Source of the DNA: Undaria pinnatifida
Lineage: Eukaryota; Sar; Phaeophyceae; Laminariales; Alariaceae
Assembly (NCBI GenBank): GCA_012845835.1
Contig: JABAKD010000016.1
Span: 14,435,020-14,499,019 of the forward strand
Reading direction: 5' to 3'
Length of the DNA stretch: 64,000 nucleotides
This document shows positions 25,301-32,500 of the stretch, one piece after another (the stretch's first letter is position 1; the number at the start of each line of letters is the position of its first letter). The position numbers and the translations under genes were made by a program. The notes under the pieces were generated by a model. That model worked only from the letters and a program-made list of their open reading frames with translations. It was not told where the DNA came from and did no database searches.

Positions 25301-26201
25301 CAATAAGAACGCAACCTCAAAGCCGCGTACAGCAGTGTTGCAATAGGAAGGAAGGCAGAGTTCTGTGAGGTGTAGTCGAGAGAAGGAGCCCTACAACCCC
25401 TCAACAGCAGCAGTGTAGTGTTAGGTTGGCACGGCAGCCGAACAGTGCTAGGATGCAAATAGCAGTGTCGAACCCCCCCCTCGCCCCCCCCCCCCCCTGC
25501 CGTGGTCAGTGTTGGTTGTGAGGGTGCCGGCAGTGTGCCTTGGAAGCCCCCCCGACGGTGTGCGTTCGAAATATACGCACTTCGTATTGCAGTGCATTTT
25601 TAATAAGCATTGTCCACATGCTGGAGGTGTCTGTATTGTTAATAGTAGTAGTAGTAGTAGTAGTTGGAGCGGTGCTACGTCTTCAAAATGGGACGCGTGG
25701 TCAATAGTCCAATAACTAAGGCAAACAACAGCAAAGCACACATATTTCGCAGCCGTCATCCAAATGCAAGAATGTAATCGCAAGGTGCCGAGTCCGCCTC
25801 GCAACTGGTTCTTGGTAGGATGCAGCTCACCCTTCATGCATGCGACACGCTTATTAATAGCAATTGATTGATTAATAGCACCTGACGGCGCACCGCCCTT
25901 GGCGCGCTCGATGTCTGCCTGGTTGGTGAAAAACGCCGACGTGCTCCGCCAGGGCATTGTAGGGATGCGTGGGTCGATGGGCATGCAACTACGGCTATGC
26001 GTGACATGAGTACCCCCCCCCGACCCCCTCCCCCAGTGCATGTTTTTGCCTAATAGTCACCCTTGCCCTTCCCCACCTACATCCATTCGCACGCAACGCC
26101 TTGCCGCCCCTGGACATGCACCGCCTCCATCCCACAGGGCCAGGAAAACTTTTTCGAGCATCATCGCCAACTCCAAGACTTGATTTTGTGCGTGATACGA
26201 C
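7635..26201 (+). CDS. Gene B: PHD-finger protein, multi-exon, 3' end not found
   Basis: Seven exons are proposed: 7635-7682, 8333-8437, 10518-10595, 14059-14187, 21672-22191, 23504-23658 and 26138-26201. They join in phase to 366 residues plus one base, with no in-frame stop. The fourth and fifth exons together make a complete C4HC3 PHD finger with ligands C82, C85, C97, C100, H105, C108, C123 and C126 and the usual Trp two residues before the seventh ligand. PHD fingers are known to read histone H3 tails, so a nuclear chromatin role is inferred. The finger is followed by a Ser/Ala/Asn/Gly repeat, a basic tract and a charged helical stretch rich in Arg, Lys and Glu. Exons 4, 5 and 6 are well supported by splice sites and sequence character. 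Exons 2, 3 and 7 are weaker. I found no stop or terminal exon, so the gene continues past 26201. Confidence 0.65.
7824..7975 (+). repeat. CCGGCACTAT-type MITE copy
   Basis: Degenerate copy of the family best preserved at 24068-24245. It shares the TAGTGC(T/C)GGT opening, a central CACTGTTGGGTACACTACC-like block, GTGCCAAGC.ATTT and a terminal CGGCACTATA. Confidence 0.5.
8333..8437 (+). CDS. Gene B exon 2 (3' end uncertain)
   Basis: A T-rich tract ending TTTTGCAG at 8332 is a strong acceptor and opens VPINVEPGLRKHR in phase 0. The end is uncertain: a phase-0 GTGTGC donor after 8437 keeps the model consistent, but a phase-1 GTTTGT donor about 65 bp earlier is possible and would need a further exon before 10518. 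Confidence 0.4.
8598..8705 (+). repeat. Two-copy tandem duplication, ~60 bp
   Basis: The block beginning TGTGATCTCGGTG(T/C)CTTCG and ending CAGT(C/T)CTCTGG occurs twice in a row inside a Gene B intron. Confidence 0.7.
9604..9642 (+). repeat. 9-bp tandem repeat (CAGATCATG)
   Basis: Four perfect units of CAGATCATG in a Gene B intron. Confidence 0.85.
10236..10310 (+). repeat. ATTAATTAAGCT tandem repeat
   Basis: About five near-perfect 12-bp units. Each contains TTAATTAA, so the array can form hairpins. Confidence 0.8.
10518..10595 (+). CDS. Gene B exon 3 (probable)
   Basis: A GCCGCAG acceptor at 10511-10517 opens 26 residues in phase 0 (starting QVILALDKLGAECALSA), closing at a GTGCAG donor in phase 0. 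The stretch is GC-rich against an AT-rich background and reads like a folded alpha/beta segment. No family is recognised. It fits the gene in phase, but the donor is weak. Confidence 0.45.
10969..11236. repeat. Foldback (MITE-like) element
   Basis: The left arm from TGCGCAGCGCAGTTTTGCGA at 10969 and the right arm ending TCGCAAAACTGCGCTGCGCA near 11236 are imperfect inverted copies over roughly 100 bp each. They share GACACGTGAT, GCGCAT and a CAAGC.GGAACCC block. The loop of about 70 bp is unique. This has the shape of a foldback MITE; no target duplication is clear. Confidence 0.7.
11722..11794 (+). repeat. 12-bp tandem repeat (GTACAGTACAAG)
   Basis: Six copies of a palindrome-rich 12-mer, running directly into a copy of the GGTTCCCCTTCGGGATGTG repeat. 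Confidence 0.85.
11792..11862 (+). repeat. GGTTCCCCTTCGGG dispersed repeat, short copy
   Basis: Shares AAGGTTCCCCTTCGGGATGT, CCCGGGGGTGTC and AAGTTGAA with copies at 20712-20860, 34585-34795, 36575-36660 (minus) and near 47040. Confidence 0.6.
11895..12112 (+). repeat. TATATTATATTG(C/G) tandem repeat
   Basis: About 15 units of a 12- to 15-bp AT-rich word alternating ATTGCTA and ATTGGTA, with one ATACCTGGTAT word embedded near 11991. Confidence 0.8.
12150..12510 (+). repeat. Dispersed repeat with embedded 90-bp TTAA element
   Basis: Partner of 29870-30150: both contain TGAATGACGGGGCTCCTTAA, a GTGTTCATCCGGTA-like block, GAGGAACCTCA and GGTTGGTGCACCT. Within it, 12187-12276 is a 90-bp unit with inverted ends TTAACCCCTTTA and TAAAGGGGTTAA. 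The same unit occurs at about 50776-50870 and, inverted and decayed, at 14880-14965. Confidence 0.65.
12600..12855 (+). repeat. Degenerate tandem repeat with open frame
   Basis: Several degenerate units of AAAACATGTGCGGATGAGC...GTAGCTC(G/A). The repeat happens to leave one plus frame open for 84 codons, but no splice sites or similarity support coding. Confidence 0.6.
12921..12975 (+). repeat. CAGCTGTG repeat fragment
   Basis: Truncated head (TGAAATACACTAAAGCTGTG, then GATTTCGTCGAAGCTCAT) of the dispersed family. Confidence 0.55.
13309..13490 (+). repeat. AGTAACTA(T/C)TA tandem repeat
   Basis: About a dozen degenerate 11- to 14-bp units in an intron of Gene B, interrupted by ACCGGGTAGTAG. 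Confidence 0.75.
14059..14187 (+). CDS. Gene B exon 4: first six ligands of the PHD finger
   Basis: A GTGTCGCAG acceptor and an AAAG|GTGAGT donor (full consensus) bound 43 codons in phase 0/0. The peptide has CDIC, then ACNRC with four residues to His and HTFC, which is the C-x2-C-x11-C-x2-C-x4-H-x2-C half of a PHD finger, followed by the usual Leu/Pro-rich loop ending LPGPK. The last two cysteines come from the next exon 7.5 kb away. Confidence 0.85.
14453..14602 (+). repeat. 21-bp tandem repeat (GTGTATTCATTGATTATGAAA)
   Basis: Seven units with few differences in the large intron of Gene B. Confidence 0.9.
14738..14860 (+). repeat. 10-bp tandem repeat (TCATATAATG)
   Basis: Nine near-perfect units, decaying into TCAATAATG/TCGATAATG units at the 3' end. 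Confidence 0.9.
14880..14965 (-). repeat. Decayed copy of the 90-bp TTAA element
   Basis: Reverse-oriented and degenerate relative to 12187-12276. The ACTGGAAACCC and TTAAGGGGCTGGCTCTAAAGGGG ends are recognisable. Confidence 0.5.
15121..15160 (+). repeat. 9-bp tandem repeat (CTGCTTCAA)
   Basis: Four units of CTGCTTCAA followed by a variant. It lies in a stretch (15000-15640) that is less repetitive than its neighbours but has no supported exon. Confidence 0.85.
16310..16430 (-). repeat. SINE body fragment
   Basis: Contains CTTCTGGACAAGCCG and GTGGTCACAGGTG followed by CCCTTCCCCCCCC, which on the minus strand is the 3' half of the SINE seen at 61350-61650. The tRNA-like head is missing. Confidence 0.6.
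17290..17885 (+). repeat. ~60-bp tandem repeat interrupted by a SINE
   Basis: Units of the form CCCCTATCCCCTACCCAATC.CGCCTCCTA, with TTTTCATGCAATCATTGCGT, occur at 17290-17365 and again at 17695-17885. The array is split by the SINE at 17394-17697, so the insertion is younger than the array. Confidence 0.75.
17394..17697 (+). mobile_element. tRNA-derived SINE, full-length copy
   Basis: The 5' head resembles a tRNA: an A-box-like GGTGGCGTGTCAGGTTATC at 17403 and a B-box-like GAGTTCGAGC at 17447 are about 45 bp apart. These are the internal promoter elements that RNA polymerase III uses. A conserved body follows (TTGACTTGCGGAAAGCGCGA; GCAGTGGGATTGCTGA; GCTTGTCCAGA), then an A-rich tail near 17683-17696. 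Sister copies lie at 18815-19045, 29417-29735 and 61350-61650. Confidence 0.75.
18397..18490 (+). repeat. 21-bp tandem repeat containing ATACCAGGTGTAT
   Basis: Four units of GACATACCAGGTGTATCTT(GA). It shows the dispersed TACCAGGT word amplified in tandem. Confidence 0.9.
18600..19045 (+). mobile_element. SINE copy, 5' end replaced
   Basis: From about 18815 the body matches the other SINE copies through GCTTGTCCAGAAGCTGGAAAG and an A-rich tail near 19028-19048. Upstream, 18630-18645 holds GATTCGAACCC, a B-box read on the minus strand, so the head is a different, oppositely oriented tRNA-like fragment. The two parts look like a composite. Confidence 0.6.
19170..19270 (+). repeat. ATTAATACT-type tandem repeat
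   Basis: About ten 9- to 12-bp units of TATTAATACTAT/AATAGTA in a Gene B intron. Confidence 0.75.
19331..19425 (+). repeat. (CTAA)n then (GTA)n microsatellites
   Basis: About 16 CTAA units to 19397, followed by a short AGT/GTA run. Confidence 0.9.
19598..19960 (+). repeat. CAGCTGTG/poly-G repeat, copy 4
   Basis: Close copy of the family, with an AATTAAAATAAACTCCAGCTG start and a central region very like that at 2036-2280. It has a deletion after GTGAAGGGAAAG and ends in G runs and GGGGCAATTTGTGCATG like copy 3. Confidence 0.75.
20285..20515 (+). repeat. ~120-bp tandem duplication
   Basis: Two units, each GGGTTGCGGA.TGCTG, GTAAACAA, an A-rich stretch, then CCTCGCTGTCTCCTGTTGCC, in the intron upstream of Gene B exon 5. 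Confidence 0.8.
20700..20860 (+). repeat. GGTTCCCCTTCGGG dispersed repeat copy
   Basis: Contains GGTTGGCTTCAAATCCCGGG, TGTCGCAAGTTGA and ATTAGCCACT...GTAACCCGGCAAGCA, matching 34585-34795 in the same order. Confidence 0.65.
21672..22191 (+). CDS. Gene B exon 5: end of PHD finger, Ser/Ala repeat, basic tract
   Basis: A CTTTTCGCAG acceptor opens directly with Trp-Ser-Cys-Ala-Ala-Cys, the W-x-C-x2-C close of the PHD finger begun in exon 4, in phase 0. Next come a basic stretch and, from 21790 to 22025, a 15- to 30-bp coding minisatellite giving about 16 pentapeptides like NGSQA/NGSLA. A KRPRE motif with the look of a nuclear localisation signal follows. It ends at GACC|GTGAGG in phase 1, which joins exon 6 to give Arg. 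No stop occurs in 520 bp. Confidence 0.8.
22200..23415 (+). repeat. Degenerate 55-75 bp tandem array with (GTGTC)n
   Basis: Starting just after the exon 5 donor there are about fifteen degenerate units of (T/G)GTCTC(A/T)AAA.GCGAGTTCCATT(A)TTGTC. Embedded are a 12-bp TTGTCCATGGTA array (22258-22362) and a GTGTC pentamer array (23144-23220). The whole intron between exons 5 and 6 is essentially this array. Confidence 0.8.
23504..23658 (+). CDS. Gene B exon 6: charged helical segment
   Basis: A CCCAACTCAG acceptor opens in phase 1 and an ACACCG|GTAAGG donor closes in phase 0. The 51 full codons include CRRDLDRYLRWKARKL then a run rich in Glu, Lys and Arg, which is probably a long charged alpha-helix or short coiled coil. 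No known domain is recognised. Confidence 0.75.
24068..24245. mobile_element. MITE with inverted ends GGTCCCCCT(G/A)TA
   Basis: About 175 bp, opening GGTCCCCCTGTAGTGCCGG and closing CGGCAGTATAGGGGGACC, an imperfect terminal inverted repeat of about 18 bp. It has no coding capacity. Diverged relatives are at 7824-7975, 30925-31115, 37850-37905 and 44990-45370. A target duplication could not be identified. Confidence 0.7.
24250..25440. other. Presumed Gene B intron, no exon recognised
   Basis: Contains a degenerate AAGGCGGTATCCC(T)ATAT tandem repeat (24575-24670) and a 40-bp exact-type duplication AACCTCAAAGC(T/C)GCGTACAG (25271-25348). A 173-codon minus frame runs through 24937-25458 but has no splice or similarity support. 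Confidence 0.5.
25780..26010 (-). other. Possible minus-strand coding remnant
   Basis: The minus strand has two short coding-like stretches in one frame, PTMPWRSTSAFF...ADIERAKGGAPSG and MKGELHPTKNQLRGG. They are GC-rich and are separated by an AT-rich CTATTAATCAATCAATTG stretch. No family is recognised; this may be chance or a decayed gene fragment. Confidence 0.2.
26138..26201 (+). CDS. Gene B exon 7 (probable)
   Basis: A CCTCCATCCCACAG acceptor at 26124-26137 opens in phase 0, matching exon 6. It encodes 21 residues beginning GQENFFEHHRQLQDL and closes at GAC|GTAAGC in phase 1. Splice sites on both sides are good. No following exon with the right phase was identified. Confidence 0.5.
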
Positions 26202-26950
26202 GTAAGCTCGCACCCCGTTCACGGATGCATGTCTGGCGCCTTCCGCTGGAACCCAATAGTCCTATTGGTGGTATTTTAGGGGCGTGAATTATCACAAATA
26301 AGATGCCGTGATGAATGCAGTGGTGGGCGCTTGCTGTGAGCCTAACCACCCTTACCGCTGCTTCCTTACTGCACCTTTTAGCGTCGATTGCGTCGGCCCT
26401 ACGCTCGCCCGTGACAGACGGTGCTCGTTTTTTTGGTGACGGGATGCTGGAAGTCGGCGGGGGGGGGGCGAGCTGTTCATGCGTATTCATACGTTGCGGT
26501 GCGGTACGATCCAACGGGTGGTATTGTGCGTATTAGGCTCGTACCCGAGTTTTGAACGATAGTCTGGTGCCTTCCCTTGTGACCTAACTGGCGTGATTAG
26601 CAGGGGGAAGTCTTTGTGCGCGATAGGCTTGCGTCCGGTTTATGGGCGAACTTGTGGAACATTCAGTTCTGACTGCTGTACTTTGGCGTGATTTTGCGAG
26701 GGGAACGCGGAGGTAGGGTTCACGTTTTGTGGGATGTTGTTTTTCATTCATATTCATACGGCACGATCTATTTTACGATGCGTTTTTTTATTTTTTTACG
26801 ATGGTACGATGGTACGATGTTACGATGTTGCGATGATGCGATGTTGGTGCCACTGGTTTTTGGGGATAAGGCGGGGGTGGGATGCACATACATGTTGTAT
26901 TCTCGGCGACTTTGTGGTTCGGCATACCTAATACTTGGTATTTATGCTGT
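26202..26950 (+). other. Unassigned, presumed Gene B 3' region
   Basis: No exon could be placed with confidence. TACGATG micro-repeats begin near 26795. Confidence 0.4.
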
Positions 26951-26954
26951 GTAC

Positions 26955-27182
26955 GGTACGATGCGATGCGATATACTGTATGATTCGATGCGATACGATA
27001 CGGTACGATGTGATATTTTATACGATATGGTAGGATAGACGAGAGGGTATAGGATTCGATCGGATGCGATGGAATGGAGCGGAATGGGATCGAATCGACT
27101 CGACTCGAATCGAATCGAATCGAATCGAATCGAATCGAATCGAATCGAATCGAATCGAATCGAATCGAATCGAATCCGGCCG
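26955..27182 (+). repeat. Pentamer arrays: GATGC/GATAC then (CGAAT)n
   Basis: Loose GATAC/GATGC words give way to about 15 perfect CGAAT units at about 27106-27176. Confidence 0.9.
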
Positions 27183-27585
27183 TCGGATCGAATCCGGTCA
27201 TTTACACTCCAGGTATATCTTAACTTGTTCATGCGGGACACAACATGCAACCAAGCAACAGCAACAGCAGTTACAATCAATCTTGGTACCAGGTGCCAAT
27301 TATGCTGCAACTGCTCATGCTTGGAGGTTTTCGGAGGGTTTTGCTTGATTTTTATCGGAGTGAGTGAGATATATTTACAAGTTTGTTTGAATCAGACATG
27401 GTCTGACACGATTGATTTTACGTTTGTTTAAAAAATGCGAGTCTTGAAGGAAAAGTGCTGTCGTTCTCCCGTGCCCTGCTCTGCCCTGCATTCAGACCGC
27501 ATACAATTCTGGGTTAGGGTTAGGTGGTGTTTGTCGTACTGGTTATTCGGTGTTCCGGGGATGGTGGTCGTTAGTCTTGGCCATT

Positions 27586-27910
27586 CAGGCCCAAAAATAT
27601 CAGGAGACGTCACATTGACCCTTGACCGACGGCGATTTTCCAATAATTTACCTTGACGGACGCCAAACTACTATTAATAGGTTTTAGTGTGGAAACGGCG
27701 TTTTGGCCGCTTGACCGACGGCAATTTTCCAATAGTTTACCTTAACTGGTGCCAAACTACTACGTCTTAGTGTGGAGACGGCGCTTTCAGCCCTTTACTT
27801 GACGGACGGTAATTTTCCAATAATTCACCTTAACTGACGCCAAACTCTAGGTGTTAGTGTGGGGTGCGTGGATTTGCCACCCTTGACCGCTGGACGTTTT
27901 TCCTTGACTG
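27586..27910 (+). repeat. TTTTAGTGTGGA / GACGGCAATTTTCC repeat, tandem copies
   Basis: About four units, each TTGACCGACGGCAATTTTCC, AAT(A/T)ATTTACCTTGAC, GCCAAACTACTA and TTAGTGTGG. The same family recurs at 46490-46740 and, reversed, at 55560-55705. Confidence 0.8.
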
Positions 27911-28299
27911 ACTTGACCGTCTCCTGACATCTTTGGGGCGGCCGCGGGTGCGGTTTTGCCATTCTTGTTGGCTATTCCGTGGCTATTCCGTGTGTGGCTG
28001 GCTGTCGCAAACGATGCCACGCTGTCGGAGGCACACTTGAGGTGCACTGGAGGTTGGCGGGGTATCACGGTCTACGCGGTCTAATTAATGCACCAGGTAC
28101 CAGGTACGTGTGTGACTCTCGCTCGCTTGCGCTGATTCTCCGATTAACGACGTGGTGGGAGGCCGTTAGCCTAAGAGTACTACTCGTACAGCAGTGCCGC
28201 AGACTGCCCCGTTAACAGGGCTCGGTGGAAGTATTCCAATAGTCTACTCAAACATAGCCAGCACAATATACCATTGCAGCAGGTCCAGGATCTACTACA

Positions 28300-28400
28300 G
28301 ATGATATATATATATATATATGATCTGTGTGACCTATACTAGGTATGATCTGTAAGATCTATATGATTTGTATGATCCATGTGATCTAGATGATCTAGCT
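28300..28400 (+). repeat. (TA)n and GATCTGTATGATCTA repeat
   Basis: A short TA run is followed by degenerate ATGATCTGTRTGATCTA words. Similar words occur at 43010-43075. Confidence 0.7.
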
Positions 28401-28894
28401 GAATTCGATCGTGATTTATCTCTGCGAGGTGATAATCGGTTGTTGCTGTTGTAATCGTTTGTTGCGCTTGGCCAACAAAAATATGAATGTGTCGTAATGA
28501 ATGTTGTATTAGTCCAGGTTAGTGAGGAGTGAGGTGCAGAGCAGAACCTCGGTATTCATATTGGTAGTAGTCTAGAGATAACGAGATAACGGGTGTGTGC
28601 TGTCTTCACTTTTTTTCTTTGCTGATCTCTTTCCTTCGTTTCGTTTCTCTTCGCACTTTTCCTTTTCTCCTTCTCCTCCATCCCTAGACAGTAGAAGTAA
28701 CTTAGATCCGGGGTCACTGAGCAGGCCCTTCTCCCTCCTCCCCATGTTCGTGCCTTTATTTTGATCGCGAGAAGACTCCAGCTTTTCTTCCTCGTCGACT
28801 CGCATCGAACTGCGCCTACCCACGTTGTTAGGCCCTCTGAGTCAGTCAGTCAGCTCATTGATTCCTTCTTACTTTTGCAAATAATCTCTAAAAT

Positions 28895-29012
28895 TCCGAG
28901 CCACGTGGGATTCGAATCCCAGAACCAACTCGAATACTTGTACAGTAGTATTGTTATTGTTAATAACAGCATTCATTCGAGGGTAACCACTAGACCACCA
29001 GGGCGACCGGTT
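28895..29012 (-). mobile_element. tRNA-like sequence with canonical A and B boxes
   Basis: On the minus strand a canonical A-box TGGTCTAGTGGTTA lies at about 28985-28999 and a B-box GGGATTCGAATCCC at about 28907-28920. They are separated by about 65 bp, including an AT-rich insert. It shares CCGGTCGCCC.GGTGG with the SINE heads. The acceptor arms do not pair, so I call it a tRNA-derived retroelement head rather than a functional tRNA gene. Confidence 0.6.
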
Positions 29013-29416
29013 CCACTGCATCGTTTCTTTCTACCCAACGTCGTCAGTAGAAGAAGACGACAGGGAGATGAATATCTCCACGAAATGCCTATAGAATCTC
29101 TACCCCGTCACCTGTTGATGGGATTTCCGGTCTAACGGCGCTATGTTTGGAGGATTTAAGGCAAATTCTGAGGCTCCAAACAGTCCTTAAGGCACCCGGT
29201 TTTGGAAAAGGGCACATCTCAAGGCATGCCTTAAAGGCAAAACCGCGGCCACCGCAAAAGTAACCCAACAAAGAACACAGAACTTAGTTTTAATTTATAA
29301 GTTGGTTTACATGTATGGGACACGAACAAGCGGCGCAACCAAGTACGGTACGGTAGGTAGCAAAAGTTCAAGTAGTGGTCAAAACCACTTGTACCGATTT
29401 TTTTTCAAAACATCCT

Positions 29417-29735
29417 TTTTTTTTTTTTTTTTTGCACACTTCTACTTTCCAGCTTCTGGATTCTGGACGAGCCGTGGTCACAGGTATCGTCCCTTCTTCC
29501 CCCCGGTTCTTGCCTTAAATTTTTATCGCGCATAGGGTTCAGCAATCCCACTGCTCGTCGAATTTCCATCGAGTGTTACTAACTCACGCTCTCGCGTTTT
29601 CCGCAAGTCAATTTGTGCGCAAGAAAAAGTCCCCACGAATTTATACGCGTATGCACTCGGGGGGATTCGAACTCACGAAACTGACCTATACCAGGCTCGA
29701 GGATAACCTGATACGTTACCGGGGCGACCGGTTAC
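29417..29735 (-). mobile_element. tRNA-derived SINE, full-length minus copy
   Basis: A T-run at 29417-29437 (the A tail on the minus strand) is followed in reverse order by the SINE body and a tRNA-like head with a B-box, GTTCGAATCCCC on the minus strand near 29666, ending at ACCGGGGCGACCGG near 29719-29732. It is the best B-box of the four copies. Confidence 0.75.
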
Positions 29736-29869
29736 TAATTCCGAAGTATGAATGTATATAGTTTAAATCATTTACGAGTGAATGCAACAGCAACAGCAGA
29801 CGATGCCGCGTGCTACGATGATGAGAAGTATGTATTATATATTATATCAGTTGTGGTGTGTGGTGTGGT

Positions 29870-30150
29870 GTGGTGAAATGAATGAATGGTTTCCGAATGA
29901 CGGGGCTCCTTAACCCTTGCCTTAATGGTCGGAACTAGGCCATTTTTTTTGTACTGCTCGATTGATTGTGATCTTGGTTGTGTACTTGGGCCAATGGGAG
30001 TTTTCATCCGGTATGTTCGTATGATAATCGTAGCAGCAGTTTTATATTTGTTCCAATCAGCTTTTTGGAGAAAGGTGTCTTGACCTCCCAAACTGAGGAA
30101 CCTCAAAGAAAAAACAATGGTTGGTGCACCTCTATCGTGGAATGTGTATG
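29870..30150 (+). repeat. Dispersed repeat, partner of 12150-12510
   Basis: Shares TGAATGACGGGGCTCCTTAA, TTTTCATCCGGTA, GAGGAACCTCA and GGTTGGTGCACCTC in the same order, but lacks the internal 90-bp TTAA element. That absence supports the TTAA unit being a separate insertion. Confidence 0.65.
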
Positions 30151-30924
30151 GTAATAATACTAACAATAATAGAAATAATAGTAATAATACTACTAGTAAT
30201 AATACCACCTACCTAATTAATGACTAAAGGGGCTATGCAGGGTTACACTGAGGCTACGGTAGGAGGCTTTTTTTGGGGGGGGGCGGGGCTCTTTTTGCTG
30301 TGAGTGAACCTCGGGGCCACTCATGCGAGTGACCCCTCATTTTGCTTAGCAGTCGTTAAGGTTTTCCTGTGGTACCGAGTCACTCGGGCGAGCGGCTGCT
30401 CAGACCTGGCGGCGAAAAACAAGGGGCTATCCCCCCTACACATACAATGACAAGTACTACACATACAAGTCTACAGCCCATATCCATTTGTACCCGAGGT
30501 TATGTATTACGCAGGGCAAACAACCTTTCACGTTGTCGGATAGGTCCGATCCTGGAATGTATGATCTTTAAGGCCTATCTGGTACAAGATCATGTTGCCG
30601 CGTGAGAGCCGGATAATAATCTGAATGATCTATTTACGAGCACAAGCTTCCTGGTGTGGATTTATTTGTACTACAGTACATAGATCCCGCTCCAAACACC
30701 ACAACAACAGACACATCTAGCATAGCATCTAGGTCATCTAGAGTGAACTGTAACCTTCGCATCCATCCCCTCCGCATCCCCTTCGCATCCACAACGTTCA
30801 TTATTAATAGTGTACATTGTACCAACCACGCTTGCACACCAACCTGGAGAGCAAAAAAATCTCATACGAGTATACCGACCGTGGCCAAATTTAGATATAC
30901 AAACACCACCAAAAGAACCGGTAC

Positions 30925-31115
30925 AGTACTAGTCCCCCTATAGTGCCCCTACAGTGCCGGTATGCGCTATTAATGTGCTATTAATAGAAGGAAATACCGG
31001 CACTGTAGCGGCAACCGGCACTACATCGCATACTGCCACTACGGGTCGTTCCCATCTATGCCAAGCGATTTCATAGGCATTCATCATAGCGGGCAACCGG
31101 CACTATAGAGGGATC
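30925..31115. mobile_element. MITE copy of the CCCCCTATAGTGCC family
   Basis: Opens with TAGTCCCCCTATAGTGCC and closes with CCGGCACTATAGAGGGA, an imperfect inverted pair. The interior has CCGGCACT and CCAAGCGATTTCA blocks shared with 24068-24245. Confidence 0.65.
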
Positions 31116-31394
31116 TTTTACCGTAACATAGATACAGGAGACCCACCAGTCTATCGCCTCTTCTTCGTCTCCCCGGGCTTCGCAACGATATTTAGCCCCC
31201 TCCAGCTCGATAAAATCACGCGCACCCCAGCGGCGGCACAATGTACCTTCCGGTAGTAAACCAGAACGATATAATGTTACCCACACACGCGTGCGCTTAG
31301 CGTATACAATACGGGTATGTACGTAAAACACCTGACCTACGCTCGACAAAGGTATTTGGTACCCGCACTCTTCGAAGGGTATGTTTAGTTTAGT

Positions 31395-31720
31395 AGGGAA
31401 TATGCTCTAGTATGTACCCGGGTATCTACCCGGGTATGACCAAGACAATCAGGTTTGATGCCCGGGTACCCTAGAATACATAATCTAGACGTGCCCGTGG
31501 GTATGACCAAGGCAGTCAGGCTTGACACGCGGGTACCCTAAAATATATACTTTACATTTGCCCGGGTATCTCTACTCGGGAAATTACCAACATAATTAGG
31601 GTTGATACCCGGGTACTCCAGAGTATACGCTCAAGCTGTACCCGATTATGACTACCCGGGCATGACCAAGAGAATCACGGTTGACACCCGAGTACCCGAG
31701 AGCATACAACTGGTACCCGA
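31395..31720 (+). repeat. ~70-bp minisatellite with CCCGGGTA palindromes
   Basis: About four degenerate units of ACCCGGGTAT, ATGACCAAGA.AATCA.GGTTGA.ACCCGGGTA. A shorter related piece is at 32750-32830. It lies between or downstream of Genes B and C. Confidence 0.75.
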
Positions 31721-32284
31721 CTAGACACACCCTTGTAATTTTTTCCTGTTGTCCGGTAGCGACTCACAGGGCCCACACCTTAAAGAAAAGGACCGGTACG
31801 CAGGAAAGAAAACTTGCAGGCCACACAAAAAAACATCATTCACGACATGGACGTTTGATTCTACTTTAACCGAACGGCGTAATAGCAGCCCTGACCGAGC
31901 CATGTCTGCCCGGGAAAAAATACAAGGCAACAGACTTGGACTGCTATCAAACACATTTTCTACTATCGGACGCAGGTCCGGTCCGCCGGTGGCGAGAGAC
32001 ACAACAATGCGGTGAAGAGACTCCGTTTGACCCCCCGGTTATTCCTATGGTCACGTCAGTCTTTCAGAGCGTACAAACTACGAGGTACAAGTGCCTGTGC
32101 CTACCAGGTTCCGTACGACGCAAGATGACATACCCCTGCCTGCCCCCTGGCACGACTTTTTTGGGCCGTTTTGTTCCTCCTAAACAACGTGGGTACACAA
32201 AACGCTTTTTTTTTATTTTTCGCAAAAACCCTTGATGCCAAGACTTTTTTTTTCCGCCAATATTCTCACTACCAGAGGTTTTCA

Positions 32285-32500
32285 CGGGTCGGTTTAGTTT
32301 TCGCGGGTCGGTTTAGTTTTCGCGGGTCGGGTCGGGTCAGAGCGAACCCAATCCGACCCGACCCCTGATATTTCAAAATCTCCTGACCCGACCTGTCTGA
32401 GATATCGAACACCTCCTCTCACTACACCGGGCCCGGCCCGCGAGATGCTGAAAACGTCCTGCCCCACCGACCCGCTGGTCGGGTCGGGTCGGGTCATGAG
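32285..32500. repeat. GGGTCGGGTC inverted repeat
   Basis: GGGTCGG-type words on the left, CCGACCCGACC in the middle and GGTCGGGTCGGGTC on the right give a palindromic, GC-rich element. A second, similar block is at 35268-35450. Confidence 0.65.

Noticed and set aside
24937-25458. 173-codon minus frame rich in Cys and Leu
   Set aside because: It contains an internal 40-bp duplication and no recognisable motif; composition reflects GCAGCAG-rich DNA.
28895-29012. Functional tRNA gene
   Set aside because: The A and B boxes are good, but the acceptor arms do not pair and the T stem is imperfect.
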